The notes beneath the pieces were generated by a model, which was given only the letters and a program-made list of their open reading frames with translations, searched no databases and was not told the DNA's origin. The position numbers were made by a program, and so were the translations under genes. Shown here piece by piece: positions 7,693 to 15,674 of a stretch of DNA of 64,000 nucleotides; position 1 is the stretch's first letter; each line of letters begins with the position of its first letter. Origin of the DNA: UM-FILTER-47-13 sp964445195 (lineage in GTDB: Bacteria; Pseudomonadota; Alphaproteobacteria; Micavibrionales; Micavibrionaceae); NCBI GenBank assembly GCA_964445195.1, contig CAYUKA010000001.1, positions 124,001 to 188,000 on the forward strand. Reading direction: 5' to 3'.

Positions 7693-9540
7693 ATGACGCA
7701 GGACAACATAATTGATACACCGATAGACCCCAAGGCGCTGCCCTTTATTCTCAGCACCGATCATGACGACCCGGACGCCGCGATCATCGTTGATAATGTA
7801 ACAGTCAAAACGCCTGGCTTACGGGGCCGTACTCTGGTTAAAGATGCCAGCTTCAGGCTGGAAAGAGGCCGCCGCTACGTCATGACCGGCAAAAGCGGCA
7901 CAGGCAAAACAATCACCACCAAGGCGTTTGCCGGCTTGTGGGACCCCGGCAACGGTGTCATCCGTATTGACCCAAACCTGAAAATCGGCATATTGCCGCA
8001 ACAGCCTTATTTCCCGGATACTGACCTGCGCAGCATTCTGAATATGAAGCCCGAAGGCCAACATACGATTCCGGATGAAGAGCTTACCGATATGCTGCGC
8101 AAGATCGGTTTGCCGCAACTTATTCAATATATTCCCGGCCAGCAAACCGGTATTTTGCTGGACGGACTGGCCGAAAAGCTGCCGGACCTCATGAAAGAGA
8201 CTATCGACGCCCGCAGCGACCGCGTTAACATACGCGCCCTGTCCCATCTGATCATGGGTGAAGCCATCAGGCAAATCGGCGAGCAATTTGATAATGTCCA
8301 GTTTATTCCTGAATCACAGAGACAAAAATTCCGGGATGAAGCGGTTGCCGTCTTACTGGGCGCGATGCCCGATAAAAAGAGTGCCCAAAGATTCTGTGAC
8401 GATATTTTACAACAAATCGACCAGGAACTGGCCCTCCCTTTCCTGACGATTCTCACCGACACAATCCCCGCCCGCGCGCGGCGCTGTAACGGGATATTTG
8501 TTGGACTGGGTGTCGCTAAAAAAGAAATGCTGGCCCGCATGATTGGACGCAGGCTGAACAGCCGTTTCATCTCTTACATTAATAATGATGATACTGACGA
8601 TAAACACCGAAAACCCGGCATCAATAAAGTACAAGCAGCATATATCGCCAAGGCGTTTGCCGCTGAAATGGAACGCGGCTTAAAAGAAGAAAGCAGCACG
8701 GCTTTATCACGAACATTTAACAGTCTCGCGATCAAACTCGTAATAAAGCCGCTGGCTTTCATATTCAACAGGGCTATCGCACCCGCCGGCAATTTCCTCG
8801 TGGTCAAACCTGCATTATTTGTACACCGGCGTGCACTTAAGCCTCTCGCGGAAGCATTTATTGCACCGCCTTTGCGCTATACCTTCCAGCACGCGTCACA
8901 AATAGCCGGCGCGATGAATGAGTTTATCGCTACTTACACGCCGTCCCTGATTAAGGCACCGGCATTATACACCGCCCATGTTGCTTCATATCTGGGCAAA
9001 CACGCAGCGCATCTGGGCTATCGCGGCCTTAAAGGACTGTTCAATGCCAGCGTGTCCGCCGCCAGGGGTTTGCTCAAAACGGCTTATGCCATGACATGGC
9101 CCGTACGCTTTGCAGTCAAAGCGGCATTCTTCCCGCTTGCAGCCCTGAGCCTTCATTTCCGCGCGCGTGGTCAGGTCAAAGAAATCCTTGAAACAACGAC
9201 GACATTTCTGGAACGCCAACAACTCCGCGGCAGCGATCTGACATACGGCACCAGGCTTTCCGGCGGCCAGAAACAAAAACTGTCCATCGCGATGGCGCTG
9301 TTGCAAAGGCCGGACATCCTGATCGCCGATGAAATGACCGCGCCGCTTGATGAAGAAACAGGCGAAGAAATTTACGAAACCCTGATCGACTCGTTACCCG
9401 AAGGGACAACGCTTTGCAGCATCGCACATAACAGCTACGTTAAAAAATATCACACTGATCACCTGCACATCGCCGATCAGGAAATAACGCTGCGCGAAAT
9501 TCCGGAGAACGAACGCCACACCGCGCCGGCCCCGTCATAG
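7693..9540 (+). CDS. ABC exporter ATPase subunit with insertion of about 350 residues between Q-loop and signature
   Basis: A 615-residue ATPase. Motifs are Walker A GKSGTGKT (66-73), Q-loop ILPQQPYFP (100-108), signature LSGGQ (522-526), Walker B ILIADE (542-547) and the switch histidine at 579. The phrase GLWDPGNGVI after Walker A is typical of the YddA/ABCD ATPases. In that family the Q-loop and signature lie about 70-80 residues apart; here they are about 418 apart. The extra stretch (about 140-500) is mostly predicted helix. It has an acidic first part and a hydrophobic, basic second part rich in A, L, F and K, which could lie on the membrane. All catalytic motifs are intact, so ATP hydrolysis is expected. 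Confidence 0.82.
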   Translation: MTQDNIIDTPIDPKALPFILSTDHDDPDAAIIVDNVTVKTPGLRGRTLVKDASFRLERGRRYVMTGKSGTGKTITTKAFAGLWDPGNGVIRIDPNLKIGILPQQPYFPDTDLRSILNMKPEGQHTIPDEELTDMLRKIGLPQLIQYIPGQQTGILLDGLAEKLPDLMKETIDARSDRVNIRALSHLIMGEAIRQIGEQFDNVQFIPESQRQKFRDEAVAVLLGAMPDKKSAQRFCDDILQQIDQELALPFLTILTDTIPARARRCNGIFVGLGVAKKEMLARMIGRRLNSRFISYINNDDTDDKHRKPGINKVQAAYIAKAFAAEMERGLKEESSTALSRTFNSLAIKLVIKPLAFIFNRAIAPAGNFLVVKPALFVHRRALKPLAEAFIAPPLRYTFQHASQIAGAMNEFIATYTPSLIKAPALYTAHVASYLGKHAAHLGYRGLKGLFNASVSAARGLLKTAYAMTWPVRFAVKAAFFPLAALSLHFRARGQVKEILETTTTFLERQQLRGSDLTYGTRLSGGQKQKLSIAMALLQRPDILIADEMTAPLDEETGEEIYETLIDSLPEGTTLCSIAHNSYVKKYHTDHLHIADQEITLREIPENERHTAPAPS

Positions 9541-9547
9541 GGCCGGC
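9525..9547 (+). terminator. Possible hairpin at the end of the exporter operon
   Basis: GCCGGCCC (9525-9532) and GGGCCGGC (9540-9547) form an 8-bp GC stem with a 7-base loop. The stem straddles the stop codon of the ATPase gene. No run of T follows, so it is not a textbook Rho-independent terminator. It may slow RNA decay or help Rho-dependent ending. Confidence 0.4.
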
Positions 9548-9676
9548 TGATTAGCACGATCAAAATATACGACGATCTTAAGCATTGTGGCAGAATGAAA
9601 AAGGCCATACACTGAACAAACAGATATGGTCAGGATATTATAAAATCATTACTTTTCAATAGGTAACGAGAATATT

Positions 9677-9705
9677 TTGACACTAGGAAAATTATTATGT
9701 AAATT
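9677..9705 (+). promoter_or_regulatory. Likely sigma-70 promoter of the metallo-hydrolase gene
   Basis: TTGACA (9677-9682), a 17-base spacer and TAAATT (9700-9705) form a good sigma-70 pattern. The predicted start of transcription falls within a few bases of the ATG at 9714, so the mRNA would have almost no leader. No Shine-Dalgarno sequence is seen in front of that ATG, which agrees with leaderless translation. Confidence 0.5.
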
Positions 9706-9713
9706 ATATTGTC

Positions 9714-10685
9714 ATGAAGATCATATTTTTTGGAAATCGCGGCAGCAAGCCGCTAGGCGCTTCGGAATGCAGCCCCTTTGCAAAATACGGGGGCGACACG
9801 ACATCTGTCGGCGTTACGTTCGAAGACGGCACGCTTATCGCACTGGATGCAGGTTCAGGCTTCTGGAAGTGGCCTTACACGCTTGAAACCCTGATGGGTC
9901 GTCCCGGCCCTTACAACATGCATCTGTTCCTGTCGCATTTTCATGACGATCATATGATGGGCCTGCCGCAAAGCCCACTGCTTTTTAATCCCCGAAATAA
10001 CATAAATATTTATGGCCCGGATTCAGAACCCGGCCTGAAGGCTGTCTTTGAAGACCACGCCAGCCGGCCGCATAATCCCAACCTGTCAAAACACTATAAC
10101 GCAGCCCTGCATTTCACAACGCTTCATACCAACGTTCCTAATCGTTCTGTAACTCTGGAAAACGGCGCGAAAGTCAGCTGGCTGGAAGTACCGCACGGTG
10201 ATGAAACAGCCCTGGGCTTCCGCATTGATTATAAAGACGAGTCTTTTGTCATGATCAGTGATACCCACCACGAGTTCGCCGAGGACGGCGTCACGCCGGT
10301 TTTGGACCCGGCTGTGGTCGAATTCGTACGCGGCGCGAATGCTCTGGTCTATGACTCACATTTCAGCGACGAAGAACTGAACAAAGCTCCTTATCTGCGC
10401 GGCTTCGGTCATTCAACCGGCGAACACGGCGTCCGCCTGAGCCAGGCCGCCGGTGTACCTCTTCTGATAACGCATCACCACAATCCGAACAATACGGACG
10501 ACAAATTGGATGAAATGACCCGCCGGCTGCGCGATTACGGCATGCAAAAAGGTGTCTACGTTATGCCGGCCCAGCCATCCCTGACCCTTGACTTATCACA
10601 ACAAACCAGTGATATGATGAAGAGCTTGGAAAGGCAGGATACGCCAAAGGCCCGCTACGCGATGATCGGCACAAAACCTGCCTAG
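9714..10685 (+). CDS. MBL-fold metallo-hydrolase (class II cyclic phosphodiesterase/PhnP-like)
   Basis: A 323-residue protein with the metallo-beta-lactamase signature HFHDDH (75-80). Other metal ligands fall in ISDTHHEF (near 181) and THHHN (near 251). The N-terminus FFGNRGSKP followed by KYGGDTTSV matches the subfamily of cAMP phosphodiesterase-like and PhnP-like enzymes, which usually start with GTRGS-P and YGGNTS. It probably hydrolyses a phosphodiester. No signal peptide is present. The preceding 173 bases hold a good promoter and nothing else I can identify. It is followed by a small ArsC-like gene on the same strand. Confidence 0.82.
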   Translation: MKIIFFGNRGSKPLGASECSPFAKYGGDTTSVGVTFEDGTLIALDAGSGFWKWPYTLETLMGRPGPYNMHLFLSHFHDDHMMGLPQSPLLFNPRNNINIYGPDSEPGLKAVFEDHASRPHNPNLSKHYNAALHFTTLHTNVPNRSVTLENGAKVSWLEVPHGDETALGFRIDYKDESFVMISDTHHEFAEDGVTPVLDPAVVEFVRGANALVYDSHFSDEELNKAPYLRGFGHSTGEHGVRLSQAAGVPLLITHHHNPNNTDDKLDEMTRRLRDYGMQKGVYVMPAQPSLTLDLSQQTSDMMKSLERQDTPKARYAMIGTKPA

Positions 10686-10740
10686 CCGGCGGGCGCAAGA
10701 CCAACCGCAAACCGTTCACTTTACACTTTACAGGATCGAT

Positions 10741-11097
10741 ATGACGACTGCCCGCCTTTACGGTATCAAAAATTGCGACACGATGAAAAAGGCCATGCGC
10801 TGGCTTGATGAGCACGGCGTTGCCTACGACTTTCACGACTACAAAAAAGACGGCGCGGACATCGCCGTCCTGACGCAGGCCATTGACACCTATCACTGGA
10901 AACAGGTCATCAACCAGCGCGGTACGACATGGCGGCAACTGCCCGATGATGTCAGGGACACGATGGATGAAATGATGGCCCGCACCGTTGCGATGTCAAA
11001 CCCCAGCATTATAAAGCGCCCCCTGCTGGTCAAGGACGGCGAGGTGTATCTGGGGTTTGATCAAAGCGAATATGAAGAACTGTTCAAAGCCGCCTAA
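10741..11097 (+). CDS. ArsC/Spx-family protein (YffB-like)
   Basis: A 118-residue thioredoxin-fold protein. The N-terminus YGIKNCDTMKKAMRWL has the single active-site-type cysteine (residue 14) with the NC-T-KKA pattern of the YffB branch. NPSIIKRPLLV near 90 is the conserved ArsC-family segment with the cis-proline and the RPL motif. YffB-type proteins are small glutathione-linked reductases of unknown substrate. No arsenic-resistance gene is nearby, so arsenate reduction is not implied. The stop overlaps the convergent AAA gene's stop by three bases within CTAA (11094-11097). Confidence 0.88.
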   Translation: MTTARLYGIKNCDTMKKAMRWLDEHGVAYDFHDYKKDGADIAVLTQAIDTYHWKQVINQRGTTWRQLPDDVRDTMDEMMARTVAMSNPSIIKRPLLVKDGEVYLGFDQSEYEELFKAA

Positions 11098-12395
11098 GTT
11101 TTTTCATCATCGGGAAACAAAGGCGTCACGTTATTCTCTTCGCTCAGCCGGCCTGCCGAAGACTCCGACACATCTGTGAAACCGGGAATGTCCGGAAAAC
11201 AAATCGTCTTCAGAGCGTCTTCGCCTTCCAGCTCCTGGCTGATCACCCGCACCGCCATGTTCTCCAGGCTTGTCTCGAATATATTCCGCACCAGCCGCGC
11301 ATTCCCCGCCGTCCTGGCATCCATGTAACGAACACATTTTTTTAGCAGCGCCAGCAGGGCTGTCCCGGCGGTCTCATCAATCACATAAGCATGATCTTCA
11401 CAAAACTTTTTATAAATGCGGCACATGGCTTCGGCATCATAATCGGGAAAGTCGATCACGTGCCTGATCCGGGACTTCAAACCTTCATAAGTGCCGAGCA
11501 AGGGTTTCAGACCTTCTTTATAATCGGCCAGCACGACCACAAGATCGTCCCGGTAATCTTCCATGCATTTAATCAGCTCATGGAGAATTTCATCGTTATA
11601 GCCGTAATCATCAAACAGCGCATGCGCCTCATCAATCATCAGGACACCGCCCCTGGCGAATTTGCAGGTTTCCCTGACCCTGATCGCCGACCAGCCGACA
11701 TAAGGTGCTTTCAGATAGGAATGATCGACCTCAACCACATGACCGCGCGACAGCACTCCGGCCTGATACAGGAAAGAACCGACAACCCGGCCGACTTCCG
11801 TTTTGCCCGTGCCGGGATTGCCCTGAAAGATGAAGTGATTGGACGGCGTGCTTTTGAGCAGCCCGGCCGCCGCGCGCCGTTCATCGAGGGAATGGCGGGC
11901 TTCAATGACAAACAGCAGGCGCTTGATACTTTCAAGGCCCACCATACTATCAAGCTTTGTTAAAGGACTGAGAGTCTCATGGACATGATGAACCGTAAGC
12001 AGGTCAGGATTGAACACTTCGGACTCATAGCCCTTCAACCGGCCTTTGGAACCACTGTACAGGCTACTGTAGATATCGTAATCGTAGTCGCCCTTGCCGC
12101 CGGGATCGAATGTTTCGTTGTCATTCACGACATTGACGACATACTCGCCGTTTTCATCTTTCTGAAACGCCATCTCACGGAAAATCTCGTTGTTGGACTT
12201 TCCTTCATTCGTCTTTCCCTGATGATCGGACGGCTGTTTTGCATCGGCCTCTTTTTCAGATTCAGAAGCACAAGACGCAGCAGCAAATTCTGCATCGCCA
12301 TCGTCCTGGCTGCCATCCTGATGATCTGATTTTTTGATTTTAAAAAACGCAAGGGGCGACGTCTCATCGACGCCGTCAAGCTTCTCTTCGCTCAT
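11094..12395 (-). CDS. CbxX/CfxQ-EccA-type AAA ATPase with acidic N-terminal region
   Basis: A 433-residue protein. The first 145 residues are low in complexity and rich in D, E, S and K, with no fold I recognise. The rest is an AAA module of the CbxX/SpoVK/EccA group: MVGLESIKRLL, Walker A GNPGTGKT (192-199), Walker B GGVLMIDEAHAL (249-260), and DARTAGNARLVRNIFE as the sensor-2/arginine region. Members of the group remodel RubisCO (CbxX) or serve type VII secretion (EccA). Neither system is present here, so the partner is unknown. The gene stands alone and points toward the YffB-like gene. Confidence 0.82.
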   Translation of the reverse strand: MSEEKLDGVDETSPLAFFKIKKSDHQDGSQDDGDAEFAAASCASESEKEADAKQPSDHQGKTNEGKSNNEIFREMAFQKDENGEYVVNVVNDNETFDPGGKGDYDYDIYSSLYSGSKGRLKGYESEVFNPDLLTVHHVHETLSPLTKLDSMVGLESIKRLLFVIEARHSLDERRAAAGLLKSTPSNHFIFQGNPGTGKTEVGRVVGSFLYQAGVLSRGHVVEVDHSYLKAPYVGWSAIRVRETCKFARGGVLMIDEAHALFDDYGYNDEILHELIKCMEDYRDDLVVVLADYKEGLKPLLGTYEGLKSRIRHVIDFPDYDAEAMCRIYKKFCEDHAYVIDETAGTALLALLKKCVRYMDARTAGNARLVRNIFETSLENMAVRVISQELEGEDALKTICFPDIPGFTDVSESSAGRLSEENNVTPLFPDDEKT

Positions 12396-12485
12396 AACAC
12401 ACCACTCTACTGTATAGGTTCATTATTTTTTATAATGATATGCTATCACAAGACTCGCGGCGGCGGTACAATTATTTGGTGTCTT

Positions 12486-13700
12486 CTATTTAGTATCTTC
12501 AAACAGCTCCCGGCCGATCAGCATCCGGCGGATTTCAGAGGTGCCCGCGCCGATCTCATACAGCTTGGCATCGCGGAGCAAGCGCCCGGTCGGGTATTCA
12601 TTGATATAGCCGTTACCGCCCAGCGTCTGGATCGCCTGCAGCGCCATCTGGGTGGCGGCCTCGGCACTCATCAGGATACAGCCCGCCGCGTCCTTGCGCG
12701 TGGTTTCGCCGCGGTCGCAGGCCTGCGCCACCGCATACACATAGGCGCGCTGGCTCGATAACGTCGTGTACATATCCGCCATCTTGCCCTGCATCAGCTC
12801 AAACTCGCCGATGCTCTGGCCGAACTGTTTACGCTCATGCACATAGGGCACACAAACGTCCAGGCAGGCCTGCATAATGCCCAGAGGCCCGCCAGACAGC
12901 ACGACGCGCTCGTAATCCAGACCGCTCATCAGCACGTTGACGCCCTTGCCAACGGCACCGAGGACATTTTCCTCAGGCACTTCGCAGTCTTCAAACACCA
13001 GTTCGCAGGTATTGGAGCCGCGCATGCCGAGCTTATCGAGCTTCTGCGCCGTGCTGAACCCCTTCATGCCCTTCTCGATCAGGAACGCGGTAATACCGCG
13101 CGCACCGGCGGCCGGGTCGGTCTTGGCATAGACCACCAGCGTGTCGGCCTCCGGACCGTTGGTGATCCACATTTTGTTGCCGTTCAGGACGTAACGGTCG
13201 CCCTGCTTTTCCGCGCGCAGCTTCATCGAAACCACGTCGCTGCCGGCGCCCGGCTCGCTCATCGCCAGCGCGCCGACATGTGCGCCGCTGACCAGCTTCG
13301 GCAGGTATTTCTGTTTCTGGATGTCATTGCCGTTGCGGTAAATCTGGTTGACGCACAAATTGGAGTGCGCGCCGTAAGACAACCCGACCGAAGCGCTGGC
13401 CCGGCTGATTTCCTCCATCGCCACGACATGCGCCAGATACCCCATATCCGCGCCGCCATACTCCTCGGATACGGTAATGCCGAGCAATCCCATCTCACCG
13501 AGTTTTTGCCACATAGCCTGCGGAAACTCGTTGCTGTGATCGATCTCTTCCGCCAGCGGCGCGATCTCGCTTTGCGCGAACTTGTAGATCTCCTCGCGCA
13601 ACATCTCGATTTCTTCCGGGTGGCCGAATTTAAGCGTCGGGTAAGATTTCATCGTCGGGGCCTGCCTTTTCGTTTCCTGCTTCATTGCCGCTTCGGTCAT
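12486..13700 (-). CDS. ivd: Isovaleryl-CoA dehydrogenase
   Basis: A 404-residue acyl-CoA dehydrogenase of the leucine pathway, turning isovaleryl-CoA into 3-methylcrotonyl-CoA with FAD and ETF. The motif LDYERVVLSGGPLG carries a glutamate at residue 264 in the position of the IVD catalytic base, E254 of the human enzyme; most other acyl-CoA dehydrogenases have theirs elsewhere. LAMSEPGAGSD, MWITNG and the C-terminal QTLGGNGY are the FAD and substrate segments. The start at 13700 has a GAAAG seven bases upstream; ATGs at 13718 and 13652 are alternatives. hmgL lies upstream with mccA beyond it, which fits the liu pathway. Confidence 0.92.
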   Translation of the reverse strand: MTEAAMKQETKRQAPTMKSYPTLKFGHPEEIEMLREEIYKFAQSEIAPLAEEIDHSNEFPQAMWQKLGEMGLLGITVSEEYGGADMGYLAHVVAMEEISRASASVGLSYGAHSNLCVNQIYRNGNDIQKQKYLPKLVSGAHVGALAMSEPGAGSDVVSMKLRAEKQGDRYVLNGNKMWITNGPEADTLVVYAKTDPAAGARGITAFLIEKGMKGFSTAQKLDKLGMRGSNTCELVFEDCEVPEENVLGAVGKGVNVLMSGLDYERVVLSGGPLGIMQACLDVCVPYVHERKQFGQSIGEFELMQGKMADMYTTLSSQRAYVYAVAQACDRGETTRKDAAGCILMSAEAATQMALQAIQTLGGNGYINEYPTGRLLRDAKLYEIGAGTSEIRRMLIGRELFEDTK

Positions 13701-13725
13701 ATTTAATCTTTCATTCACTGGTTAC

Positions 13726-13751
13726 GTCATACCGGCTTACGCCGGAATGAC
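13726..13751. repeat. Short REP-like palindrome between hmgL and ivd
   Basis: GTCATACCGGC, a 4-base loop TTAC, then GCCGGAATGAC form a near-perfect hairpin (10 of 11 pairs). GTCAT-CCGGC palindromes of this kind are common dispersed intergenic repeats. It lies between two genes of one pathway on the minus strand and could set their relative mRNA levels. A T-rich stretch follows it on the plus strand only. Confidence 0.5.
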
Positions 13752-13757
13752 TTTCTT

Positions 13758-14645
13758 TTATGCTTTGGCCGCGCGGGCAACACGGGATGCCGGTTCCCGG
13801 CCGAGCTGTTCCGCTATAAACCATGCGGTTTCAATTACGGCGTCCAGAGTAGCACCCGTCTCCATCCCGAGTCCATCCAGCATATAGAGCACGTCTTCAG
13901 TCGCCACATTGCCGGATGCACCTTTGGCGTAGGGGCAGCCGCCCAGACCGGCAACGGAGGCGTCGATCACCCTGATCCCCGCCTCCAGCCCGGCATAGAT
14001 ATTCACCAGCGCCTGCCCGTACGTGTCATGGCAATGCAGCGCCAGCTTTTCGGCCGGAACCTCTTTTTGAATACAGTCCAGCATAGCCTTGATTTTATTG
14101 GGTGTTCCCACGCCAATCGTATCGCCGAGCGATATTTCGTAACAGCCCGTATCGTAAAGCGCTTTGGCCACCTTAGCGACGGCCTGCGGTGCGATCTCCC
14201 CCTCATACGGACATCCGGCAACACAGGACACATAGCCGCGGACGCTGATACCATGGGCCCTGGCCATGTCCATCACCGGCGCAAACCGTTCAAGGCTCTC
14301 GGCGACCGAGCAATTGATGTTCTTTTGCGCGAAACTCTCCGACGCCGCGGTAAAAACGGCGATTTTGGTGACACCCGCCGTCAGCGCGGCCTCCATGCCC
14401 TTTTCGTTCGGCACCAGCGCCGCATATGTCACGCCATCCTGCCGTTTGATCTGCGCCAGCACATCGGCGCTATCGGCCATCTGCGGCACCCATTTGGGCG
14501 AGACGAACGCCCCGGCCTCGATATAACGCAGGCCCGCCGCCGCCAGCCGCTCGATCAGTTCGACCTTGACCGCCGCCGGCACCGTCTGCGCCTCGTTCTG
14601 CAACCCGTCGCGCGGGCCGACCTCATAAAGTTTCACTGTTTCCAT
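13758..14645 (-). CDS. mvaB: Hydroxymethylglutaryl-CoA lyase
   Basis: A 295-residue TIM-barrel enzyme that cleaves HMG-CoA to acetoacetate and acetyl-CoA, the last step of leucine degradation. YEVGPRDGLQNE at the N-terminus is the DRE-TIM substrate and metal motif. The lid-loop motif GGCPYAKGASGNVATED holds the catalytic cysteine. SCVAGCPYEG and LHCHDTYGQ are also conserved. Length is normal. It is 57 bases from ivd on the same strand with a small palindrome between them. Confidence 0.95.
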   Translation of the reverse strand: METVKLYEVGPRDGLQNEAQTVPAAVKVELIERLAAAGLRYIEAGAFVSPKWVPQMADSADVLAQIKRQDGVTYAALVPNEKGMEAALTAGVTKIAVFTAASESFAQKNINCSVAESLERFAPVMDMARAHGISVRGYVSCVAGCPYEGEIAPQAVAKVAKALYDTGCYEISLGDTIGVGTPNKIKAMLDCIQKEVPAEKLALHCHDTYGQALVNIYAGLEAGIRVIDASVAGLGGCPYAKGASGNVATEDVLYMLDGLGMETGATLDAVIETAWFIAEQLGREPASRVARAAKA

Positions 14646-14716
14646 TTGCCAATCCTGGTGGATATTTCCTATATATGTTAGGAACTATACAGGCTTTTTG
14701 GCGCAAGACGAAACGG

Positions 14717-15220
14717 ATGAAAAAGGCAAACTGGCTGAAAATTTATAATTTCTGGCCGCCCTTTCTCGGGGCGGGCATCCGCATTTCTGATGTGTCTGAC
14801 GACGTGCAAAGCGTTGAAGTCAAACTTCATGAACGCTTCTGGAACCGCAACCATATGAACGCTCATTTCGGCGGTTCGATCTGTGCCATGACCGACCCGT
14901 TCTATGCGCTGATTATCACCAAAAACCTGGGCAAAGATTATATTGTCTGGGACAAGGCGGCGTCGATCCGCTTCAAAAAGCCGGGTAAGGGCACGCTGAC
15001 CGCCACCTTTAACGTCAGCAGCGCCCGGCTGGCCGAGATCAAGCACGAAGCCGACACGCAATACAAGGCCGAACCGCATTTCACCGCCGTCGTCCGGGAC
15101 GAAGCGGGCGATGTCGTTGCCGAAGTTGATAAAATCGTCCATGTCCGCCGCCGCGACAGAGAGAGCGCAAAAATCGCTCCTGCTCCTGCTCCTGCCCCCG
15201 CTCCGCATGGCCCACCCTGA
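14717..15220 (+). CDS. DUF4442 hotdog-fold protein
   Basis: A 167-residue protein. FWPPFLGAGIRISDVS followed by WNRNHMNAHFGGSICAMTDPFYAL is typical of DUF4442, a thioesterase-like hotdog family. No enzyme activity is proven for most members. The C-terminus has an Ala-Pro tail (APAPAPAPAPHGPP). I chose the ATG at 14717 because MKKANWLKIYNFWPPF matches the usual N-terminus; the ATG at 14675 would add 14 residues. The gene sits on the opposite strand inside the leucine-degradation cluster, between mvaB and mccA. Confidence 0.75.
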   Translation: MKKANWLKIYNFWPPFLGAGIRISDVSDDVQSVEVKLHERFWNRNHMNAHFGGSICAMTDPFYALIITKNLGKDYIVWDKAASIRFKKPGKGTLTATFNVSSARLAEIKHEADTQYKAEPHFTAVVRDEAGDVVAEVDKIVHVRRRDRESAKIAPAPAPAPAPHGPP

Positions 15221-15227
15221 CCGGCGC

Positions 15228-15674
15228 CTAAAGCTTCAGGATCATGTCATGATGCGGAATGGTGCCGCCATCCACATAGCCTTCGCCGGTGATGACAAAG
15301 CCAAATGTCTCATAAAACGGAATGGCCGTATCCTGTGAACCGAGGAGAATACTGCCTATCTTGTGATCACTTTGAATGTCGGCGATCATGAAACGCATCA
15401 GCGCCGCGCCGATCCCCCTGCCGCGCAGGTTATCAAGAACCGCAAGCCGTTCAAGCTTGGCTTGCTTGTCGCCGTAAAGACGCCACCGCCCGGTGCCCGC
15501 AGGCACGCCGTCACAGATAGCGAGAAAATGACGGCACTCGTCCTCGTAATCATCCACTTCGCGTTCGGACGGGACACTTTGACCAACAACAAAAACCGTG
15601 GTCCTTATCTGCACACAGCGCGCATAATCCGCCAGCGTTTCCGTCCGCCTGACGACGAGCGCTTCGGCCATCAC
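15228..15674 (-). CDS. GNAT-family N-acetyltransferase
   Basis: A 148-residue single GNAT domain. The acetyl-CoA pyrophosphate loop is LRGRGIGAALM (residues about 84-94), preceded by the strand KLERLAVLDN. FYETFGFVITGEGYVDGGTIPHHDMIL is the usual C-terminal part. It resembles the YjcF/ElaA branch. The substrate is unknown. Its ATG overlaps the mccA stop by four bases (ATGA), so it is translated with mccA, although a role in leucine breakdown is not established. Confidence 0.82.
   Translation of the reverse strand: MMAEALVVRRTETLADYARCVQIRTTVFVVGQSVPSEREVDDYEDECRHFLAICDGVPAGTGRWRLYGDKQAKLERLAVLDNLRGRGIGAALMRFMIADIQSDHKIGSILLGSQDTAIPFYETFGFVITGEGYVDGGTIPHHDMILKL

Noticed and set aside
10741..11097. 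Arsenate reductase
   Set aside because: The cysteine context is that of YffB-type proteins and there is no ars gene nearby.
12837..13706. 289-codon open frame on the plus strand
   Set aside because: It is the complement of ivd and has no features of its own.
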